A stretch of DNA of 64,000 nucleotides from Pelotomaculum thermopropionicum SI (GCA_000010565.1 AP009389.1:1860001-1924000); one strand, 5' to 3'. Shown: positions 25,626-36,193, counted from the first letter of the stretch. Numbers and translations: made by a program. Notes: generated from the sequence alone by a model not told the origin.

Positions 25626-26816
25626 CTACACTTCTACTTCTCCTATATATTCCTTTATCCTGCTTATGGCTTCCAGAATCCGTTCCTTTTCCACAGTTAA
25701 AGCCATGCGGAAATAGCCGGCGCCGTTTTTTCCGTAACCCGTGCCAGGCGTAATTACCACGCCGGCCTTATCCAGCACCAGTTCCGCAAAAGATTCAGAA
25801 GTATGGCCTTTTGGCACCGGTGCCCAGACGTAAAAGGTGGCCTTGGGTTTGGCCAGGTTCCACCCCAGATTGTTCAGACCGTCCACAAGAATATCGCGGC
25901 GCTCCTGGTAAATGGCATTTTGTCTTTCCACCACGTCCTGCGGGCCGGTCAGCCCTGCGGCAGCAGCATGCTGAATAGCCTGGAAGACACCGGAGTCGAT
26001 ATTCGACTTGAGGCGGCCCAGAGCTTCAACCGCCGCCGGATTGCCTGCAGCCCAGCCGATGCGCCAGCCGGTCATGTTATAAGTCTTGGAAACCGAATGA
26101 AACTCGATGCCCACTTCCTTGGCGCCGGGAAACTGGAGGAAACTGGGGGGCTTATAACCTTCATAGGCCACGTCGGAATAAGCCGCATCGTGACAGATAA
26201 GGATTTCGTATTCCCTGGCAAAATCGATGGCCTTCCGGTAAAATGCTTCGTCGGCCACTGCACCGGTGGGGTTGTTCGGGTAATTGATAAACATCATTTT
26301 AGCCTTTCTGGCTATATCTGCAGGAATAGAGTCAAAATCGATCAGGTAACCGTCGCCCGGGTACACGGGAACGAAATAAGGTTTTGCACCGGCCAGAATT
26401 GCCCCTCCTGAATATACCGGGTAGCCGGGATCAGGAACAATAACGACATCCCCCGGATCGAGGTAGCACCAGGATATGTGTGCAATGCCCTCTTTTGAAC
26501 CGAGCAGGGAGACGATTTCGGTTTCCGGGTCGAGCTCAACGCCAAAGCGGCCTTTGTACCACTGCGCCACCGCCCTGCGGTAGCTCAGCATGCCCACAGA
26601 AGTGGGGTACTGGTGGTTGGCAGGATTCCTGACCTCTCTTATCAGCTCTTCAACAATATGATCCGGCGTCGGCCGGTCCGGGTCACCTATGCCCAAGCTG
26701 ATTACATCCACTCCTGCCGCCCGTTTCTCGTCAATCAGCCTTTCAATCCGGGCAAAAAGGTACGGCGGCAGATTGCGAATGCGCTGCGCTTCCGTGAATT
26801 TCAACCTCAATTTCAT
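25626..26816 (-). CDS. dapL: LL-diaminopimelate aminotransferase
   Basis: A 396-residue PLP enzyme that makes LL-2,6-diaminopimelate directly from tetrahydrodipicolinate, bypassing the succinyl/acetyl route to lysine and peptidoglycan. Family traits: [50 protein letters not shown] Lys in [16 protein letters not shown], and [20 protein letters not shown] 26816 lies right after AAAGGA, so TTG 26810 may be the real start. dapF, the next enzyme, lies 280 bases upstream, which supports DapL over a generic aminotransferase. Confidence 0.93.
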   Translation of the reverse strand: MKLRLKFTEAQRIRNLPPYLFARIERLIDEKRAAGVDVISLGIGDPDRPTPDHIVEELIREVRNPANHQYPTSVGMLSYRRAVAQWYKGRFGVELDPETEIVSLLGSKEGIAHISWCYLDPGDVVIVPDPGYPVYSGGAILAGAKPYFVPVYPGDGYLIDFDSIPADIARKAKMMFINYPNNPTGAVADEAFYRKAIDFAREYEILICHDAAYSDVAYEGYKPPSFLQFPGAKEVGIEFHSVSKTYNMTGWRIGWAAGNPAAVEALGRLKSNIDSGVFQAIQHAAAAGLTGPQDVVERQNAIYQERRDILVDGLNNLGWNLAKPKATFYVWAPVPKGHTSESFAELVLDKAGVVITPGTGYGKNGAGYFRMALTVEKERILEAISRIKEYIGEVEV

Positions 26817-26897
26817 TCCTTTCTTTATGTGTTATGCAGGACGTTCCGGCAAAGTCTCTATCTTATACATTTTATCACTGCGTCGAAAATCTGCAAT

Positions 26898-26926
26898 ATC
26901 TTTCAACATGTATACACTATTGTCAA
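26898..26926 (-). promoter_or_regulatory. Possible promoter for dapL
   Basis: A perfect -35 TTGACA (26921-26926, minus strand), a 17-base spacer and a poor -10 AAAGAT (26898-26903). It lies in the AT-rich gap between the dapF terminator and dapL. Confidence 0.35.
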
Positions 26927-27029
26927 TTAAAATCACTTCATTCATTATATTTCAAATTTTCAAACCAAAAATAATTAAATCTTGGACTTTCATCTGCGGC
27001 CAAAAAATCGACGGCGGAAGGGCACCGAC

Positions 27030-27066
27030 AAAAAAAGCTCATACCCGTGTACAACCGGAGATGAGC
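27030..27066 (-). terminator. Terminator after dapF
   Basis: Minus-strand stem GCTCAT / ATGAGC with an inner CCG/CGG pair and 18-base loop, followed by seven Ts (27030-27036). It starts about 30 bases past the dapF stop, so dapL is probably transcribed from its own promoter. Confidence 0.8.
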
Positions 27067-27094
27067 ATTCTCATCACTATCTGGTTTTTGGCAA

Positions 27095-27937
27095 TTATGT
27101 ACGGTACGGATACTCCCCGCTGAAAACCTCCTCGGCCGGGCCGCTCATATACACATGTTTGCCCTCGGGCCACTCTATGAAAAGGTCTCCGGCTTTCAGA
27201 TGAACGGTTACCCGCCGCCCGGTATAGCCGTTCAATACGCCGGCCACCACGGCAGCACAGGCTCCCGTTCCGCAAGCCATGGTTTCCCCGGCCCCCCTTT
27301 CCCATACCCTCATTTTTATTTCCTCCGGCGTTAAAACCTGGATGAATTCTACGTTGGTCCTGCGTGGAAAGGCCGGGTGAGTTTCAATAAGCGGACCGGC
27401 TGTTTGAAAGGGCACCGCGTCCAAATCCTGGACAAAGATTACGCAGTGCGGATTGCCCATTGAAACGGCGGTTATGCGGTAAACTGCCCCGCCGGTTTCA
27501 AGCGGCTCGCCCAGAACCCGCCCGGGCGGTCCTTCCATAGGTATCTCTGAACGCTCCAGGCGCGGTTCACCCATATCGACCCGCACCAGCCTGACGCGGC
27601 CTTCTTCTACAAGAAGTTCCGGGATCATCACTCCGGCCAGCGTTTCAACCCTGATTCTGTCTGCTTTAACCATACCTCGCTCATAAAGGTATTTGGCCAC
27701 GCAGCGGATGGCGTTGCCGCACATTTCCGCCTCACTGCCGTCGGGATTGAAAATGCGCATGCTGACGTCGGCCGAAGGCGAGGGCAAAAGCAGCACCAGG
27801 CCGTCCGCACCGACCCCGAAGTGACGGTCGCACATCTTTACGGCCAGGCCGGGAAAGTCTTCGGGATTTACTTTTTCTTTAAAACAGTCTACCAGAATAA
27901 AATCGTTGCCGAGACCGTGAGCCTTAGTAAAATGCAT
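27095..27937 (-). CDS. dapF: Diaminopimelate epimerase
   Basis: A 280-residue PLP-independent racemase converting LL- to meso-diaminopimelate. It starts [17 protein letters not shown]. The first catalytic Cys is in [10 protein letters not shown] and the second in [12 protein letters not shown], with [11 protein letters not shown] between them. The start was set at ATG 27937 with GGAGGG 9 bases upstream; the frame opens 25 codons earlier. Works with DapL in lysine and cell-wall precursor synthesis. Confidence 0.96.
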   Translation of the reverse strand: MHFTKAHGLGNDFILVDCFKEKVNPEDFPGLAVKMCDRHFGVGADGLVLLLPSPSADVSMRIFNPDGSEAEMCGNAIRCVAKYLYERGMVKADRIRVETLAGVMIPELLVEEGRVRLVRVDMGEPRLERSEIPMEGPPGRVLGEPLETGGAVYRITAVSMGNPHCVIFVQDLDAVPFQTAGPLIETHPAFPRRTNVEFIQVLTPEEIKMRVWERGAGETMACGTGACAAVVAGVLNGYTGRRVTVHLKAGDLFIEWPEGKHVYMSGPAEEVFSGEYPYRT

Positions 27938-28022
27938 TAATAAAAACCCTCCATTGCCCGCAGGCGGCGCCTTTACTGCCGCACCTGCCCGTCTTAATCT
28001 TCCCTTCTTCATTTTAATCTAA

Positions 28023-30767
28023 TTATACCTTTAGGTACATAACTTTTTTCCCGGCCCTGTCAACCAGATGCCGGAACGCGGTACCCAGGACGGCGGGTGT
28101 CGCGGAAACCGCCAAAATTACGGCCCACTGCAGGCCGTTTAAGGGCACGGTGTTGAAGACCGGCTGCAAAAAAGGCACGCAGTTCACCGCCAGTTGCAAG
28201 ACTGCCGAACTCAGCACTGCCCAGACCAGGTATGGATTGGAAAACAATCCAACTTCAAGGATAGTATGGAACTCCGACCGGCAGGTAAACACGTAAAAAA
28301 GCTGGAAAAAGACTATTGCATTGAAGGCCATGGTGCGGGCCAGGGCGACATCACCCATGGAAAGCCCGATCCAGAAAACCAGCAGCGTGCCCAGCCCGAT
28401 TGCCGCTCCGCTGAAGGCAATCCGCCAGGCCAGGCCGTGAGAAAAAACGCTTTCCCTGGGGTGGCGCGGCGGGCGCATCATAATGTCGCGGTCGTATGGA
28501 TCCACCCCCAGGGCCATGGCCGGAAGGCAGTCGGTAGCCAGGTTCATCCACAGGATCTGGATAGGCGTCAGGGGCAGCGGCAATCCCGTCAGGACGGCAA
28601 GAAACATGGTCAGCACTTCTCCAACGTTGCATGAAAGAAGGTAGCGGATAAATTTCCGGATGTTGTCGTAAATGCCCCGCCCTTCTTCCACTGCAGCCAC
28701 AATGCTGCTGAAATCGTCGTCCGCCAGGACCATAGCGGAGGCCTCCTTGGTTACATCGGTACCGTTAATACCCATGGAAATCCCGATATCCGACTCCTTT
28801 ACCGCCGGCGCATCATTTACCCCGTCGCCGGTCATGGCCACCACATGACCCGCCTGCTTTAAAGCCCTCACTATCTGCAGCTTGTGCTTTGGCGAAACCC
28901 TGGCATAAACCGAAACCCGGCCGGCCTCTTTCCGGAGTTGCTCAGGAGACATGCGGTCCAGTTCGCGTCCGGTAAGAATCCTTTCCCCCCTGGACAATAT
29001 GCCCAGTTCCCTGCCGACGGCGCAGGCCGTTAGCTGGTGATCACCGGTAATCATCACCACCTTTATTCCTGCCCGGCGGCAGGTTTGCACCGCCTTCACG
29101 GCGGCCGGCCTGGGAGGATCGATCATTCCTGCCATCCCAAGAAAGACCAGTTGCTGCTCAACCGCCTCTTTTGAAAAGTCTTCAGTATTTCCAGGCAGCT
29201 CCCGGCAGGCAAAAGCCAGCACCCGCAGCGCCTTCCCGGCCAGTTCTGAATTTTGCCTGAGAATTTCTTCCCTGTCCCGGTACGACAGGGGAACAACCCT
29301 TCCGCCCTTAAAAACATGGGTACAGAGATCCAGGATTACGTCAGGCGCGCCCTTCACATAGGCCGCCAGCGCCCCGGAAGGCTGCCTGCAAACAACGGTC
29401 ATACGCTTTCGCTCAGAATCAAAAGGAAGCTCCACCACCCGCGGCTCCTTCTTTTCCAGCTTCTCCCTCCAAAAACCGGCCTTGGCGGCCATGACCAGAA
29501 GGGCTCCCTCGGTGGGATCGCCCATGATAGACCATTCTCTGTTCGGCTGTTTGCGGACCAAATCCCGGAACAGCCCGGTTATGCTGACTCCTCCGCGTTC
29601 CAGCACGGCATTGTTGCACAATGCCGCCGCTTTCATCAGCAAAATGAATTGCCGCCCCTGCCTGTCCCCTCTTCCGATAAATTCACCTTTAGGATCGCAG
29701 CCTTCACCCGTTACAATTAATTTATCTTCTCCCAGAACGACCTCGCGCACAGTCATTTCGTTCTGGGTAAGAGTGCCCGTTTTATCCGAACAGATCACCG
29801 TGGCACAGCCCAGGGTTTCTACCGCCGGAAGCTTGCGGATGATTGCGTTGCGCCTGATCATCCGCTGCACCCCGATGGCCAGGGCCACGGTAACAATGGC
29901 CGGAAGCCCTTCCGGAATTGCCGCCACGGCCAGGCTTACCCCGGCCAAAAACATCTGGTAGGCCTCCTCGCCTCTGATGATCCCTACCGCCACCACCAAG
30001 GCGCATATAAAAAGGCAGAAGCTCACCAGCACCTTGCCAAGCTGGGCCAGCCTGCGCTGAAGAGGTGTTTCTTCCTGTCCCGCCTCCTGGATCATACCGG
30101 CAATGCGGCCCATTTCTGTAGCCATTCCGGTATTGACCGCTATGCCGCGCCCCCGTCCCCTGGTGACCACGGTTCCCAGGTAAGCCATGTTGCGGATATC
30201 CCCCAGGGTTATGTCCCCTTCCGGCATGGCTGTTTCCTGCTTTTTTACCGGTGCCGACTCCCCGGTTAGCGCCGATTCCTCAATTTCCAGGTTAACCGCC
30301 TTCAGCAGGCGCAGGTCGGCCGGCACCCTGTCCCCTTCCTCGAGGATAACTATATCCCCCGGCACCAGTTCGGCCGCAGGGATCTTGCGCTCCCTGCCGC
30401 TGCGAACCACCCTGGCTTCCGGTGCGGCAAGCCGTTTTAACGCCTCTATGGACCGCTCGGCGCGGTATTCCTGAATAAAACCCAGGATGGCGTTAAGCAG
30501 CACAATAATCATTATGGTTACGGCGTCGGCATATTCACCCAAAAAGCACGATACGGCGGTGGCCGCAAGAAGCACCAGGACCATGAAATCCCCGAACTGT
30601 TTAAAGAAAAGCTGCCAGGCAGGGGCCTTAGAGCCCCTGGCCAGTTCGTTCGGACCGTATCTGGCTGCCCTTTCCCTGGCCTCTTTTTCAGAAAGGCCCT
30701 TTACGGCATCGGATTTTAAGTATCCAACAACTTCCTGTTGCGTCAAGGCGTGCCAATTCCCGCCCAT
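28023..30767 (-). CDS. Calcium-translocating P-type ATPase (SERCA/PMCA type)
   Basis: A 914-residue P2-type ATPase that pumps Ca2+ (possibly Mn2+) out of the cytosol. The N-terminal cation-ATPase domain (LSEKEARERAARYGPNEL) is followed by the actuator TGES, the phosphorylation site CSDKTGTLTQNEM, KGAPDVIL, MITGDHQLTA and TGDGVNDAPA. The Ca-site helix shows AAIPEGLPA and the later helices show LWMNLATDCLPAMALGVDP. About ten membrane helices. ATG 30767 is preceded by AAGGGGTGA; a GTG three bases earlier is also possible. Specificity for Ca2+ is by family resemblance. Confidence 0.93.
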   Translation of the reverse strand: MGGNWHALTQQEVVGYLKSDAVKGLSEKEARERAARYGPNELARGSKAPAWQLFFKQFGDFMVLVLLAATAVSCFLGEYADAVTIMIIVLLNAILGFIQEYRAERSIEALKRLAAPEARVVRSGRERKIPAAELVPGDIVILEEGDRVPADLRLLKAVNLEIEESALTGESAPVKKQETAMPEGDITLGDIRNMAYLGTVVTRGRGRGIAVNTGMATEMGRIAGMIQEAGQEETPLQRRLAQLGKVLVSFCLFICALVVAVGIIRGEEAYQMFLAGVSLAVAAIPEGLPAIVTVALAIGVQRMIRRNAIIRKLPAVETLGCATVICSDKTGTLTQNEMTVREVVLGEDKLIVTGEGCDPKGEFIGRGDRQGRQFILLMKAAALCNNAVLERGGVSITGLFRDLVRKQPNREWSIMGDPTEGALLVMAAKAGFWREKLEKKEPRVVELPFDSERKRMTVVCRQPSGALAAYVKGAPDVILDLCTHVFKGGRVVPLSYRDREEILRQNSELAGKALRVLAFACRELPGNTEDFSKEAVEQQLVFLGMAGMIDPPRPAAVKAVQTCRRAGIKVVMITGDHQLTACAVGRELGILSRGERILTGRELDRMSPEQLRKEAGRVSVYARVSPKHKLQIVRALKQAGHVVAMTGDGVNDAPAVKESDIGISMGINGTDVTKEASAMVLADDDFSSIVAAVEEGRGIYDNIRKFIRYLLSCNVGEVLTMFLAVLTGLPLPLTPIQILWMNLATDCLPAMALGVDPYDRDIMMRPPRHPRESVFSHGLAWRIAFSGAAIGLGTLLVFWIGLSMGDVALARTMAFNAIVFFQLFYVFTCRSEFHTILEVGLFSNPYLVWAVLSSAVLQLAVNCVPFLQPVFNTVPLNGLQWAVILAVSATPAVLGTAFRHLVDRAGKKVMYLKV

Positions 30768-30952
30768 CACCGGTCACCCCTTGTCCGTATTTTAATGATT
30801 ATTCCTAACATATTCCCGGTGTTGGAAAAAAATTACCTTTTTTGCTCCGGTCCTTTTACAGCAGCTTAAAATGAAGCACATACGGTAAAATCATTAGCAA
30901 CAACTGTTGGTGTTAATAATAAGGCCGGTACGGGACAGGCCGGAGGAAAACC

Positions 30953-30981
30953 GTGACAGGCCGGCCCGGCTGTAATATAAT
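30953..30981 (+). promoter_or_regulatory. Sigma-A-type promoter for rqcH
   Basis: -35 GTGACA (30953-30958), 17-base spacer, perfect -10 TATAAT (30976-30981), 49 bases before the rqcH start. The 260-base gap also carries the short palindrome CAACAACTGTTG (about 30898-30909) on the Ca-ATPase side, of unknown meaning. Confidence 0.75.
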
Positions 30982-31030
30982 GAAAAGGCAACCGGTAAGA
31001 AGCTAATTTCCCTGTCTTCGGAGGTAAGCC

Positions 31031-32194
31031 ATGCCATTTGACGGGCTTGTTCTGGCTGCAGTGCGGAAAGAACTCGAACACAAACTGACCGGCGGCAGAA
31101 TCGAGCGGATTTATCAGCCACAGCAGGAAGAGCTGGTTCTCTCAGTGCACCGGCCAGGCGCCAGGTACCGTCTGCTCATCTCGGCCAGTTCCCAGAACGC
31201 GCGGGTCCATCTCACCACTGCAACCAGAGAAAACCCCGCCGCCCCTCCCCTTTATTGCATGGTCCTGCGCAAACACCTGGAAGGCGGGCGGATCGCCGGC
31301 TTTGAGCAGGCCGGACTGGAAAGGGTGCTGGTGATGAAGGTCGAATCCAGGGACGAACTGGGCCGGGCGTCGGAAAAACACCTGGTTTGTGAAATAATGG
31401 GAAAACACAGCAACATCATTTTGATGGATCCTTCCACGGGAACCATTATTGACGGCATTAAACGTTATTCCCATGCCGTTAGCCGGTACCGGGAGGTGCT
31501 GCCAGGAAAACCGTATGTATTCCCGCCTTCCCAGGGAAAGCTCGACCCCTTTTCGGTTAACGAAGAGCAATTTAGCCTTGCCTGTCTGGAATCGCCGCTG
31601 GAAACCGCCCTTCCGCAACTTTTGCAAAAACGCTTTGAAGGGCTCTCCACCGTTACCTGCCGGGAGATCGTTTACAGGGCCGGACTTCCTCTAGAAACCC
31701 TGCTGGATCAGTGCGGCGAATACGAGCTCAGGGTGCTCTGGCAGTCATTTAGCAGTTTTATGGCCAAAGCCGCGCAAGGCTCCTTTGAGCCCTGTCTGAC
31801 GGCAGGCAAAAAAGGGGAGTTTCTGGACTTTGCAGCCGTTAATTTAACCCATACCGGAGAAAAAATAATGGGCGGGGAAATGAACACCCTCCTCAACCTC
31901 TTTTATACGGCACGGGAGCAACTGGAAAAATTAAACAAAACCAGAAATTCTGTTATATCGCTTTTAAACAAAGAAATGGCCAGGCTCGAAAAGAAACTGG
32001 ACCTGTATGCGAAAAGCCTTGACGAAACCGCCGGCGCCGAAAAGTTCAGGCTTTACGGGGAATTGCTGACAGCCAATCTTTATCGTTTGGAAAAGGGCTG
32101 CCCGGAAGCGGTTCTGGAAAACTGGTATGACGCTTTTAAACAAAGAAATGGCCAGGCTCGAAAAGAAACTGGACCTGTATGCGAAAAGCCTTGA
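31031..32194 (+). CDS. rqcH: RqcH (NFACT family), N-terminal part, frame broken by a duplication
   Basis: First part of the ribosome quality-control factor RqcH (YloA/FbpA family), which adds Ala tails to stalled nascent chains on 50S subunits. This part holds the NFACT-N domain (MPFDGLVLAAVRKELE, GRIERIYQPQQEELVL, VCEIMGKHSNIILMD) and the start of the coiled coil (LLNKEMARLEKKLDLYAK). A 172-bp tandem duplication shifts the frame after about residue 366; the last 21 codons are out of frame and end at 32194. ATG with GGAGGT upstream. The rest of the protein lies in the frame 32127-32999. An intact gene would encode about 598 residues. Confidence 0.9.
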   Translation: MPFDGLVLAAVRKELEHKLTGGRIERIYQPQQEELVLSVHRPGARYRLLISASSQNARVHLTTATRENPAAPPLYCMVLRKHLEGGRIAGFEQAGLERVLVMKVESRDELGRASEKHLVCEIMGKHSNIILMDPSTGTIIDGIKRYSHAVSRYREVLPGKPYVFPPSQGKLDPFSVNEEQFSLACLESPLETALPQLLQKRFEGLSTVTCREIVYRAGLPLETLLDQCGEYELRVLWQSFSSFMAKAAQGSFEPCLTAGKKGEFLDFAAVNLTHTGEKIMGGEMNTLLNLFYTAREQLEKLNKTRNSVISLLNKEMARLEKKLDLYAKSLDETAGAEKFRLYGELLTANLYRLEKGCPEAVLENWYDAFKQRNGQARKETGPVCEKP

Positions 32195-32302
32195 CGAAAC
32201 CGCCGGCGCCGAAAAGTTCAGGCTTTACGGGGAATTGCTGACAGCCAATCTTTATCGTTTGGAAAAGGGCTGCCCGGAAGCGGTTCTGGAAAACTATTAT
32301 GA
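31959..32302 (+). repeat. 172-bp tandem duplication inside rqcH
   Basis: Unit 1 is 31959-32130 and unit 2 is 32131-32302. They are identical except for two adjacent bases near the end (GG in unit 1, AT in unit 2). As 172 is not a multiple of three, the second copy shifts the frame by one. Deleting one unit restores a continuous NFACT protein. Confidence 0.95.
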
Positions 32303-32999
32303 CGAGCGGCGTTCCCGCATTTCGATCCCGCTGGACCCGCAGCTCACCCCCGCAGAAAACGCCCAGGCTTATTTTAAGAAATACTCAAAAGCAAAAAACA
32401 CCAGACAGGCGTTAGAAGCACTGGCTGCCAGGGCCCGCGAGGAACTGGCCTACCTGGAGGAAGTCAAAACAGCAGTAGAGATGGCCGCCGGAATATCCGA
32501 ACTGGACGAAATAAAACAGGAACTTGCCGAGCAGGGGTACTTAAAACAACCCGCCCCCGAACCCGGAGCGCGAAAAACTAAAAAGGAAAGGCAGGTGCCC
32601 AGCCCCCTTTCCTTTGTCTCGACGGACGGGTTTCAGATATTTATCGGAAGGAACAACAAACAAAACGACTACCTTACCCAGAAGATAGCCCGTGATAATG
32701 ACATCTGGCTGCACGCCAGGGACATTCCCGGCGCTCACGTAATCATCAAGACGGAGGGAAAAGAAGTGCCTCCGGCCACCCTGGAAGAAGCTGCAGGTCT
32801 GGCGGCCTATTTCAGCAAGGGCAGGAACTCGAAAATCGTTCCGGTAGACTACACTTTTAAAAAACACGTCCGCAAGCCCAAAGGAGCCAGGCCGGGAATG
32901 GTTGTTTACGACCATCAGAAAACAATAATGGCCGCCCCTGCCGGGGAGGCGGCAGAAAGGCTTAACTTCCAGCAGCCGGGCGGCAATGACACCGGGTAA
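32127..32999 (+). CDS. rqcH: RqcH (NFACT family), C-terminal part
   Basis: Second part of the broken rqcH gene, 290 residues. It repeats the coiled-coil segment (residues 3-57) and continues into the second coiled-coil arm (KYSKAKNTRQALEALAAR) and the NFACT-R RNA-binding domain (DNDIWLHARDIPGAHVIIK, PVDYTFKKHVRKPKGARPGMV). The ATG at 32127 was created at the duplication junction and has no clear ribosome site, so separate translation is doubtful. It ends 21 bases short of the convergent pyrE stop. Confidence 0.88.
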   Translation: MTLLNKEMARLEKKLDLYAKSLDETAGAEKFRLYGELLTANLYRLEKGCPEAVLENYYDERRSRISIPLDPQLTPAENAQAYFKKYSKAKNTRQALEALAARAREELAYLEEVKTAVEMAAGISELDEIKQELAEQGYLKQPAPEPGARKTKKERQVPSPLSFVSTDGFQIFIGRNNKQNDYLTQKIARDNDIWLHARDIPGAHVIIKTEGKEVPPATLEEAAGLAAYFSKGRNSKIVPVDYTFKKHVRKPKGARPGMVVYDHQKTIMAAPAGEAAERLNFQQPGGNDTG

Positions 33000-33019
33000 A
33001 AAATTAAGGTTTAAAAGGG

Positions 33020-33592
33020 CTAAATTTTCCTGCTCCCCGGCTTCACCGCCGGAATGCCCTGCTTGCAAAAGGGACAGTCTTCCGGTGCATAGGATACCAC
33101 TTCGGCAGTCAGGAGCGCCTCCGTGCGAACGCCCAGGTCTACCGCACCGTTGCTGCGGTCCACCAGAACGCCCGCCCCTGCCACCGTGCCGCCCGATTTC
33201 CGGACCGCTTCCATGACTTCGCGCACCGAGCCGCCGGTGGTGATCACGTCCTCCACCACCAGCACCCTTTCACCGGGTTCAATGGAAAAACCCCGCCGCA
33301 AGGTCATGACGCCGTTTTCCCGCTCGGCAAACAGACCGCGCACACCCAGCGCCCGCGCCACCTCGTAGGACACAATAATGCCGCCCATGGCCGGGCCGAT
33401 TACCACCGAAATGCCGTCCCCGGCAAAACGCGCTGCCAGCTCGCGGCACAAAAGCTCAGAATAATCCGGGTGCTGCAGCACCAGGGCGCACTGGAAGTAG
33501 CGGTTGCTGTGCCGTCCGGAAGTCAGCCGGAAGTGCCCGGAAAGCATAGCCCCCGTCTTCTGAAAAATTGCCACAATCTCATCCCTGGTCAA
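33020..33592 (-). CDS. pyrE: Orotate phosphoribosyltransferase
   Basis: A 190-residue enzyme that joins orotate to PRPP to give OMP. The PRPP loop VLVVEDVITTGGSVREVMEA is plain, as are GHFRLTSGRHSNRYFQCA and VVIGPAMGGIIV. The last residues carry a CxxC pair (CPFCKQG). The start was set at TTG 33592 (LTRDEIVAIFQKTGA), with GAGGAGA 9 bases upstream; the frame opens at 33616. Last gene of the pyr operon. Confidence 0.95.
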   Translation of the reverse strand: MTRDEIVAIFQKTGAMLSGHFRLTSGRHSNRYFQCALVLQHPDYSELLCRELAARFAGDGISVVIGPAMGGIIVSYEVARALGVRGLFAERENGVMTLRRGFSIEPGERVLVVEDVITTGGSVREVMEAVRKSGGTVAGAGVLVDRSNGAVDLGVRTEALLTAEVVSYAPEDCPFCKQGIPAVKPGSRKI

Positions 33593-33709
33593 TTTATGTA
33601 CTCTCCTCGTAAACAAATTTCTTTTCCTAAAAAGCTTAACATAGATCGGTTTGTTGACAAAAGTATGCCGGCGGCTTTACATGGCAGTAAGCCTTCAGCC
33701 TGCATAAAT

Positions 33710-34450
33710 TTAATTTATCTGTTTTATATCATCTAAAATGTCTTTTATTGCTTTAACCGGGTCGGCTGCTGCGGTAACCGGCCGGCCCACCACCAGCCAG
33801 TTGGCGCCCAGGGCAATTGCTTCACGGGGGGTCATGGTCCTTTTCTGATCATCCCGCGCCGCACCGGACGGGCGGATGCCGGGAGTAATGATCACAAAAC
33901 CGGGGCCGCAGGCTTTTCTGACGACCTCTATCTCCCTGGGGGAAGCCACCACCCCGTCCAGCCCGGCCTCCCTTGCCAGCAGAGACCAGGCCGCTACCCG
34001 GTCGCAAATCGGCCCGGCCATGCCGGCTTCCTTATTAAACATTTCCTGATCCATGCTGGTCAACACGGTCACCGCAACCACCAGGGGGCGGTTTATTCCC
34101 GCCTTTTCGGCCTCTTCCCGGGCAGCCTCCGCTGCCGCCTGCATCATGGCCCTCCCCCCCGCCGCATGCACGTTCAGGATGGACACCCCAAGCCTGGCCA
34201 GCGCCCGCGCAGCCGCGGCGGCGGTGTTGGGAATGTCGTGCAGTTTCAGGTCCAAAAAAACAGGGGCTTTTTTTTCTCTAAGCCTGCGAACCGCCTCAGG
34301 GCCGGCACTGTAAAAAAGCTGCATGCCGACCTTGAAGCCGCCGGCGTAAGGCCCCAGCCTGCCGGCCAGACAAACAGCCTCCTCCGCCGTATCAACGTCC
34401 AGGGCTATAATTAGCGGATTTTTAAATGGTTTCAAGGCACTACTACTCAT
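33710..34450 (-). CDS. pyrF: Orotidine 5'-phosphate decarboxylase
   Basis: A 246-residue TIM-barrel enzyme forming UMP. Signatures: [25 protein letters not shown], catalytic [10 protein letters not shown], and [11 protein letters not shown] start with AGGAG 9 bases upstream; it overlaps pyrD by 8 bases. The 93-117 base gap to pyrE shows no terminator. Confidence 0.96.
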   Translation of the reverse strand: MSSSALKPFKNPLIIALDVDTAEEAVCLAGRLGPYAGGFKVGMQLFYSAGPEAVRRLREKKAPVFLDLKLHDIPNTAAAAARALARLGVSILNVHAAGGRAMMQAAAEAAREEAEKAGINRPLVVAVTVLTSMDQEMFNKEAGMAGPICDRVAAWSLLAREAGLDGVVASPREIEVVRKACGPGFVIITPGIRPSGAARDDQKRTMTPREAIALGANWLVVGRPVTAAADPVKAIKDILDDIKQIN

Positions 34451-35366
34451 TATGAGCAGCTCCTACCAGTTCATTTATATCCCTGATGCCGTTTTCCTCC
34501 AGGTACCTTTCAATGCCCTCGGCAATTTCCACGGTAGCGCGCGGGTTGACAAAATTAGCGGTGCCGACTGCCACGGCCGTGGCCCCGGCCAGGATGAACT
34601 CAATGGCATCCCCGGCGCACGTGATTCCGCCCATCCCGATGATGGGCAGATCCACCTCCCGGTACACCTCCCAGACCGCCCGCACCGCCACGGGCCTGAC
34701 GGCCGGCCCGGAAAGGCCGCCCGTCACATTGCCCAGCAGCGGACGCCTTTTCCTGATGTCGACGGCCATGCCCAGGAGGGTGTTGATCATGGACAGGGCG
34801 TCTGCTCCCGCCTCCGCCACCTTCCTGGCCACGGCGACAATGCTGGTGACATTGGGGGAAAGCTTGACAATTACCGGCTTGCCCGTACTTGCCCGGACGG
34901 CGCGGGTAACCTCGGCCGCCATGGCCGGGTCGCTGCCAAACTGCATCCCGCCCTTCTTTACGTTCGGGCAGGAAATGTTTACCTCAATCCCGGCCACAGC
35001 CTGCACCCGGTCCAGCCTGCCTGCCAGCAAGGCATACTCTTCTACGGTCTCGCCCGCAATATTGACGATTACGGGCAGATCGTAACCAGCCAGGCCGGGC
35101 AGCACTTCTTCTATGAATTTTTCCACCCCGGGGTTCTGCAGGCCGATGGAGTTCAGCACGCCTGCCGGCGTCTCCGCCAGCCTGGGAACAGGATTTCCCG
35201 CCCGGGGCGCCAGGGTTACCCCTTTAACCACAACGGCGCCGAGCCTGTTGAGGTCGACGAAAGGCGCGTATTCCAGCCCGCAGCCGAAAGTCCCCGAAGC
35301 GGTGGTGACGGGATTTTTCATCTGGATGCCGCCCACGTTGACGGTCAGGTTTACCTTCACTGCCAC
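34443..35366 (-). CDS. pyrD: Dihydroorotate dehydrogenase B, catalytic subunit
   Basis: A 307-residue FMN enzyme that oxidises dihydroorotate. Class 1B traits: [30 protein letters not shown] with the active-site Cys, [24 protein letters not shown] and [19 protein letters not shown]. It partners with PyrK, which overlaps it by 10 bases. GTG start at 35366 or two codons later (GAGGTG 8 bases before that one). Confidence 0.96.
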   Translation of the reverse strand: MAVKVNLTVNVGGIQMKNPVTTASGTFGCGLEYAPFVDLNRLGAVVVKGVTLAPRAGNPVPRLAETPAGVLNSIGLQNPGVEKFIEEVLPGLAGYDLPVIVNIAGETVEEYALLAGRLDRVQAVAGIEVNISCPNVKKGGMQFGSDPAMAAEVTRAVRASTGKPVIVKLSPNVTSIVAVARKVAEAGADALSMINTLLGMAVDIRKRRPLLGNVTGGLSGPAVRPVAVRAVWEVYREVDLPIIGMGGITCAGDAIEFILAGATAVAVGTANFVNPRATVEIAEGIERYLEENGIRDINELVGAAHNE

Positions 35367-36193
35367 ACCACCTCTCCGGCCGGGAAAACGGGCCCTTCCG
35401 CGCAGACCCTGCGGTAACGGTAACCGCCTTCGCCGTGCCGGGTTTTGCAGGCGCAGGACAGGCAGGCCCCGACACCGCAGCCCATCCTTTCTTCAAGTGA
35501 AACCTCACCCGGTATGCCCCATTTCTCGATAATTTCACACAGCCTGGCCAGCATGCCGCGGGGACCGCAGCCGTAAACCCGCCCGGGCGGAAAGAAACCT
35601 TCCGGCAGGCATGCCCCGGCTGCGCCGCCGCGGCCGGGGCAACTGCCGGCGGCATAAAAAAGATCGGTAACGGCCCCGTGGAAGCCCTCCGAACCGTCAT
35701 CTGTAGAAAGCAGGACAGCATGACCCAAATCGCTTATTTCCCGGACCAACAAAAGGGACCCTTTCGTAGCCGCCCCCAGGAAAACGGCGGCATGAATGCC
35801 CGTTTCTTTCAATTCCTGCAGGAGGAAAAAAAGCGGGGCAATACCTATTCCGCCGGCCACGGCGGAAACCCGCTCGCCGTTTCGGGGCATTGAAAAGCCG
35901 TTGCCGAGGGGCCCCAGCAGGCTCACCGCCTCGCCTTCTCTCCTGCCCGCCAGCAGGGCCGTACCCCTGCCTGCAACCCGGTACATGACGGCGACTTCCC
36001 CTTTCTCCCTGTCCACCGCGTTAATGCTGATGGGCCGGCGCAGAAGCGGATCAAGCGTATTGCCGCAACGGACGTGCAGAAACTGGCCGGGCCTGGCCGC
36101 CGCCGCCACCCCCGGTGCGGCCAGGGTCAGCCGGCGGCAACCCGGCATAATTTCCTCATGCTTTAAAATTTCTGCCTCCACAAGCAAAGACAC
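35357..36193 (-). CDS. pyrK: Dihydroorotate dehydrogenase B, electron transfer subunit
   Basis: A 278-residue FAD/[2Fe-2S] subunit that passes electrons from PyrD to NAD+. FAD-binding [19 protein letters not shown] region [20 protein letters not shown]-terminal iron-sulfur Cys in [17 protein letters not shown] and a final Cys in [10 protein letters not shown] Gly-rich insert (residues about 170-195, [19 protein letters not shown]) is longer than in many homologues. GTG start with a weak ribosome site. Confidence 0.95.
   Translation of the reverse strand: MSLLVEAEILKHEEIMPGCRRLTLAAPGVAAAARPGQFLHVRCGNTLDPLLRRPISINAVDREKGEVAVMYRVAGRGTALLAGRREGEAVSLLGPLGNGFSMPRNGERVSAVAGGIGIAPLFFLLQELKETGIHAAVFLGAATKGSLLLVREISDLGHAVLLSTDDGSEGFHGAVTDLFYAAGSCPGRGGAAGACLPEGFFPPGRVYGCGPRGMLARLCEIIEKWGIPGEVSLEERMGCGVGACLSCACKTRHGEGGYRYRRVCAEGPVFPAGEVVWQ

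Noticed and set aside
30898-30909. Palindrome CAACAACTGTTG as an operator for the Ca-ATPase
   Set aside because: Too short and without a second copy or a clear promoter beside it.
34452-35417. A 321-codon open frame on the plus strand
   Set aside because: It lies wholly antisense to pyrD and pyrK, which have clear motifs; long antisense frames are expected in GC-rich coding DNA.
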